Assembly: GCA_964019155.1 (NCBI GenBank)
Contig: OZ025242.1
Span: forward strand, 22,064,092 to 22,128,091
Source: Osedax fenrisi
Lineage: Eukaryota > Annelida > Polychaeta > Sabellida > Siboglinidae
Length of the DNA: 64,000 nucleotides
Reading direction: 5' to 3'
A program made the translations under genes and the position numbers. Positions 60,161 to 64,000 of the stretch are shown one piece after another. The notes under the pieces are model-generated. The model saw only the letters and a program-made list of their open reading frames with translations, was not told the origin of the DNA and did no database searches. Position 1 is the stretch's first letter, and every line of letters starts with the position of its first letter.

Positions 60161-60600
60161 TTTATTGTTTTTTTCTCTCTCGCAATGATTGCAATAATGA
60201 AATATATCTTATCTTATCTTATAATATTATAAAATTATTATTTATTTATAACTATTATCTATAATGAAACTTATCATGTTAATAAAGGGGTAATTGTCTC
60301 GATAAGCAACGCTGCTTCTACAATTACCTTGGCATTGCCTAAATCTGATAATAATAATAATAATAATAATAATATATCTATATATATATAAATTAATATA
60401 TTAATATAACGTGCAAGTTAATTACACGTATAAGTAATGTAACGCCTATAGGCGCCTATAGTATACTATAAGTGTATTATAATAAGTGTATAAGTATACT
60501 ATAAGTGGATATAATTCCATGTATTACGTGGCACATGGACATAGAACACTTATATGTGTTGATACTATTATCACTTTATTAAAGTAATAGCAAACTATAT
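58691..60600. other. AT-rich DNA upstream of the chitin-binding/TSP1 gene
   Basis: AT-rich with TA tracts (58738-58756, 59728-59751 and 60124-60156) and a TAA array near 60348-60374. A hairpin GGTAATTGT/ACAATTACC lies at 60289-60329. CCATGTATTACGTGGCACAT at 60517-60536 resembles CCATGTATTACATGGCACAT at 27472-27491. No gene seen. Confidence 0.4.
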
Positions 60601-60625
60601 GAATATCGAAGTTTAAAGCGAGTTA

Positions 60626-60638
60626 GGGTCAAAGGTGA
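60626..60638 (+). promoter_or_regulatory. DR1-type nuclear-receptor-like site
   Basis: GGGTCA-A-AGGTGA is a direct repeat of the nuclear-receptor half-site with 1-bp spacing, the layout bound by HNF4 and RXR-type receptors. It lies about 165 bp before the start codon. Sequence match only. Confidence 0.35.
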
Positions 60639-60724
60639 ACTTTCTCTAGCATAGATTTATGAGAGTAATTGATTATATCTATACAAATGTTCTAATAGAT
60701 ACGCCCATTCTACATAACATATAG

Positions 60725-60733
60725 TATATAAGG
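60725..60733 (+). promoter_or_regulatory. TATA box candidate
   Basis: TATATAAGG followed by a GC-richer GCCAGGTAAC lies 70-78 bp before the ATG at 60803, a plausible distance for transcription starting near 60755. TA-rich surroundings limit confidence. Confidence 0.45.
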
Positions 60734-60802
60734 CCAGGTAACTTTATAAAATATATAAACTTTATACATTATTATAATCGTATTAAATATATATTCAATA
60801 AA

Positions 60803-60851
60803 ATGAATATTTTATTTATTAGTATTATAAGTGCGGTATTGATACTTGCAG
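60803..60851 (+). CDS. Exon 1: signal peptide
   Basis: ATG at 60803 follows CAATAAA. The 16 codons give a hydrophobic leader (MNILFISIISAVLILA), and CAG then GTAATG is a good donor. The leftover G completes GAA (Glu) with exon 2, which fixes the start and the splice. Confidence 0.8.
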
Positions 60852-61649
60852 GTAATGAATTATAAATATTATTATAATATATGCATTATAATATATGCAT
60901 ACATATGGATACTTTATAATTGGTCTCTCTTTAATTATTTTTATATTGATTTCATAACATTCATAAATTAAAATAATATCTAATCGATTATAATAATAAT
61001 AATAATAATAATGTGAAAAATGTGACGGTAACTCTATAACTTTTTAATTTCATTAATTTTTTTAATTTCGTATTATTCTTTGTTTAATTCTATAGAAATG
61101 TTATACATAACGTATAATATCGTTAGAAAATATTTCTACTTTATACTTTCGGAAATATATTCCGACTATAATAAACTTAAATGAATTAGCAATCAGTCAA
61201 TCAATAACACAATAATAATATAATTATAATGATACTACGATTATAATAATACTAATAATAATAAAACTATAAATATATTACATCGAAATGAAATATTAAA
61301 ACCCGTCCACGCGTTGCCCGCAGAATCGGCGACGCCGTGCAAGAAGACCTGCATCACTTCCTGCGACGAGTTGGCCGACGGCAAGTATCACTCTTGCCTA
61401 GGCTGCAACGTCTACGTGCACTGTTGGTACGGCTGGTTCCTGGACAGCAGACCGTGCGCCAATAACACGGTCTGGGACGACGACAAGAAGAGCTGCGAAC
61501 GGGAGTCCACCACCTGCGAGTGCTCTAACGGTAAACTCCCGTGTAGTTATAGTGTGCATTTCGTGTGAGCGCGTTTGTACGTGTTCGATTGTAATTGTAT
61601 ATATGTGTGATTATATGTATACATATGCGATAGAAAATGTATACATATA

Positions 61650-61686
<37 letters not shown>

Positions 61687-62429
61687 TGTTTATATATTAA
61701 AATTATAATTATATAATATATAATAGAAAATGAATAAATATATAATTATATATATCTTGTTTATATAGTAAAATTATAATTATTTATATTATTCGTATAT
61801 CTATAGAATATATGTATTTATGACATTTATATTTACGATAACAATAACTAAATGATTTATTTTTATGAATATAATTTTTTAAATTTCCATAAAAATAGTA
61901 GTTTTATCGATTAAAAATACATGTATATATATATATATATACGATATATTTACGCTATATATATACGACACATATACATATATACGACGCAACACAAACA
62001 ATAACAATAACAACGACTACTATTACAACTACTACACTCTATAGATGCAGACGCAAACGGAGAGTGGGGAATGTGGGGTCCGTTTGACGAATGCTCCAAA
62101 TCTTGCGGCCTAGGAGGTTAGTCACGTGTAAACCACACGCTCGTAGTACACGTGTTATAAGTCACGTGGTCATGATGCTCACGTGTTCTAAGTCACGTGT
62201 TCTAAATCACGTGCGCATATCACATGTGTTATAAGTCACGTGGTCATATCACACGTGTTCTAAGCCACGTGGTCATGATGATCACGTGTTCTAAATCACG
62301 TGCGCGGCGTAGGTTTAAATTATGCGGTTTAAATTATAAGCTTACGTTTACCTAATATTATAATATTCGTATATTATAATATTAACGTATACGCCGTTAT
62401 TACACTGTTATTATATTTATCATAGTTAG

Positions 62430-62460
<31 letters not shown>

Positions 62461-62536
62461 ATTTACTGGTGCATTGTTATCTATTATAAATATATAGATA
62501 GGTTATGTTATATTGACATGAATACTATGCGAATTG

Positions 62537-62590
<54 letters not shown>

Positions 62591-64000
62591 TACTCACCTC
62601 TCTGTAGGTGTGAAAACTAGACAACGAACATGTGACACTCCGAAGATTCCGTGTCCCGGACCCGATGAACAAGTGGTGTCTTGTAATGAAAATGTCACGT
62701 GCCCTGGTTAGATTACGGTAAACATCACGTGACACTGACATCACGTGACACTGCCATCACGTGACACTGACATCACGTGACGCCGGCGGTGCTATTACCG
62801 AGGACATGTGTCCTCGGTATTAGTTTCGATACTGCGTTTAGTTACTTACTAATACTTCAGATCGGAATTAGAAACACGCACGACCACGTAAATGTATAGA
62901 TATATATTGTAGTGGTCATAATATTATTAATATTTACTAAGTTAACTTAGTAATTATCAATGAGAAGTTAATATAATATATAAATATTATGATATAAGAG
63001 AGTAAATTTATTATTATTATTATATAATAATATGCATACGTATGACTATGTATATATATATATATATATAAATATATTGCATTATATTATTTTAACTATT
63101 ATTACATTATATTATATAATGTAATAATATTTAAATTTAAAACAGACTGTGAACGAACTTGCACGACTGGAAAATTAAACTCCTTGTGCACCCTATGCGA
63201 ATGTGATACTCGTATAACCGGAACCGTTAAAGTTGGACCAATAGGATTAGCGGATGTTGAAATTAGAGCTGTCAATCAAGAGTGGTCACCTATCGCAGTT
63301 ACTAATACTCAAGGTTTCTAATTCATATAATTCTTGTTTGTTTTAGTTTTTATTTTTTCATTTGTGTTTGTTTAGCTATTCTATTCCTTTTGTAGTTTTG
63401 CATTCAGAATTCAACTCGTTTCTGATAGATTTTTGATATAACTTTAAATCTTTTATTTTTAATTTAAAGATACATATTTTTTATTCTTTACATCATTTAT
63501 TTTTAACTTGACTTATTGATACATATTTTTATTCTTTACATCTTAATTATTTATATTTATATTTTTGTACTCATGAGAATCTAACTTATCTAGAATATGA
63601 TGATTGTGGAAGTTCTCGCAAAAATACAAATACATTTGTTTATTAACTTCTCCATTTTGTCATGCTTTACAACATGAAATAATAAATCTGATTTATTTAT
63701 GCATATACGAACGGTTTTTATTATTTAATCGCATACACAAAATTAAATTATATTTAAGAAACTATTAGCCGTCGAAAAATGTCTATATTTCATACCGAAC
63801 AGCCGTTAACTAAATCACGTTTACGCTAACACTAACACTAACGCTAACGCTGACCGATATTCACCAGGACAATTCGAGATAAACGGGTACTGTTCGCAAG
63901 GCCTTCAGCTGATCGCTGTGCAGTCAGGCTACGCTACCGCACAGTACTCGTACGCTGTTTCCGGTTCCGGCCATGTCGATATACTCATGTATAAACTCGG
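60803..64000 (+). CDS. Secreted chitin-binding / thrombospondin type-1 / CILP-like protein (3' part beyond the window)
   Basis: Exons: 60803-60851, 61324-61530, 62045-62116, 62608-62706, 63146-63313 and 63868 to the window end. Every internal boundary has AG and GT, and every intron is phase 1 (472, 514, 491, 439 and 554 bp), so the frame runs without a stop. Order of domains: a signal peptide (MNILFISIISAVLILA), a chitin-binding type-2 (peritrophin-A, CBM14) domain, one thrombospondin type-1 repeat split by an intron, then a segment with the CEC-DTRITGTVKVG start of a carboxypeptidase-regulatory-like fold as in cartilage intermediate layer proteins. All six TSP1 cysteines are present. Expected location: extracellular matrix, cuticle or mucus, binding chitin. 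The symmetrical exons are typical of shuffled extracellular domains. Alternatives: a mucin-like or shell/tube matrix protein. No C-terminus is visible. Confidence 0.88.
61324..61530 (+). CDS. Exon 2: chitin-binding type-2 domain
   Basis: Bounded by TTGCCCGCAG and GTAAAC. It contains DGKYHSCLGCNVYVHCWYGW, then RPCANNTVWDDDKKSCE. The peritrophin-A spacing and the aromatic residues of the chitin-binding surface (Y, Y, W, W) are present. The exon is markedly GC-rich against its introns. Confidence 0.88.
62045..62116 (+). CDS. Exon 3: first half of the TSP1 repeat
   Basis: After acceptor CTCTATAG: DADANGEWGMWGPFDECSK then SCGLG. W-x-x-W-x-x-x-x-x-C-S-x-S-C-G is the TSP1 signature. GGAG then GTTAGT is the donor. 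Confidence 0.87.
62123..62302. promoter_or_regulatory. Intronic cluster of 11 CACGTG sites
   Basis: Inside intron 3, CACGTG starts at 62123, 62149, 62163, 62180, 62194, 62208, 62237, 62252, 62266, 62283 and 62297. Surrounding words (TTCTAAGTCACGTG, GTCATGATG) repeat imperfectly with spacing of about 14 bp, so it is both a degenerate tandem repeat and a dense E-box cluster (bHLH-type sites such as MITF/TFE, USF or Myc/Max). Confidence 0.7.
62608..62706 (+). CDS. Exon 4: second half of the TSP1 repeat
   Basis: After acceptor CTCTCTGTAG: GVKTRQRTCDTPKIPCPG, then a stretch ending SCNENVTCP. R-x-R-x-C and the last cysteines complete the six of a TSP1 repeat. The donor is CCTG then GTTAGA. A CACGTG occurs in the coding sequence at 62696-62701. 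Confidence 0.88.
62726..62779. promoter_or_regulatory. Four TCACGTGA sites at exact 16-bp spacing in intron 4
   Basis: CACGTG starts at 62726, 62742, 62758 and 62774, each in CATCACGTGACACTG (the last GACGCC). TCACGTGAC is close to the CLEAR element bound by TFEB/MITF-family factors in vertebrates. It begins 20 bp after the exon 4 donor. Confidence 0.65.
63146..63313 (+). CDS. Exon 5: cysteine-rich linker and start of the CILP-like domain
   Basis: After acceptor AATTTAAAACAG: DCERTCTTGKLNSLCTLCEC, then DTRITGTVKVGPIGLADVEI and a stretch ending SPIAVTNTQ. The donor is CAAG then GTTTCT. AT-rich codon use here differs from the GC-rich exons 2 and 6. Confidence 0.85.
63868..64000 (+). CDS. Exon 6 (partial): remainder of the CILP-like domain
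   Basis: After acceptor GATATTCACCAG: GQFEINGYCSQGLQLIAVQS, then GYATAQYSYAVSGSGHVDIL. The pattern T-N-T-Q-G-x-F-x-I-x-G-x-C across the intron is the beta-sandwich turn seen in carboxypeptidase-regulatory-like and CILP domains. It is cut by the window end. Confidence 0.82.

Noticed and set aside
59649..60264. Short Ile/Tyr-rich frames on both strands
   Set aside because: Translations of TA microsatellites; the same applies to frames near 18942, 30858, 36363, 41474, 51557 and 62508.

Overview
This 64 kb window comes from a very AT-rich animal nuclear genome, most likely an invertebrate. Three things point there. (1) A gene with introns at the right edge encodes a secreted protein with a chitin-binding type-2 domain, a thrombospondin type-1 repeat and a CILP-like segment. 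(2) A long C2H2 zinc-finger exon lies at 10-11.6 kb. (3) The window is packed with animal-type transposons: non-LTR retrotransposons of several lineages, Ty3/gypsy remnants, hAT elements with 8-bp target duplications, a Tigger/pogo remnant, a tRNA-derived SINE and several TA-flanked inverted-repeat elements. I cannot name the species. No bacterial operon, CRISPR array or canonical tRNA or rRNA gene is visible.

Layout. 0-9.8 kb: a small hAT element (702-1549), a decayed Ty3/gypsy pol (3.7-5.2 kb) and a hAT with transposase remnants (6352-8820), itself split by a TA-flanked element (7017-8126). 9.8-11.7 kb: the zinc-finger exon with poly(A) signals. 12-21.8 kb: a SINE, LINE remnants, several copies of one TA-flanked inverted-repeat family (two carrying foreign inserts), a broken PGAM5-like exon with its end repeated four times, and a 136-bp near-perfect palindrome. 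22.1-27.1 kb: a composite hAT nearly 5 kb long enclosing three further layers of insertions. 27.1-27.9 kb: a zone rich in CACGTG and TTACGTCA. 29.9-40.8 kb: a tandem segmental duplication (three units plus a stub). Unit 1 keeps the empty site of an element present in units 2 and 3, and only unit 3 carries a LINE. Each unit holds an open, symmetrical 198-nt exon-like block. 42-46 kb: two isolated GC-richer exon candidates. 46.0-48.5 kb: a hAT with a perfect 8-bp duplication and a second hAT inside it. 48.8-59 kb: LINE remnants, a palindromic MITE, a 405-bp pure TTA array, a local dispersed repeat and a Tigger remnant. 60.6-64.0 kb: the chitin-binding/TSP1/CILP-like gene, whose six exons are all joined by phase-1 introns of 439-554 bp; introns 3 and 4 carry dense CACGTG clusters. 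The gene runs off the window.

The best-supported host genes are the zinc-finger exon and the CILP-like gene. The isolated exon-like blocks (27.4, 28.3, 30.9/33.8/39.5, 42.1 and 45.5 kb) are inferences from open frame, splice signals and base composition. All coordinates were derived by reading; repeat boundaries inside TA-rich sequence are approximate.
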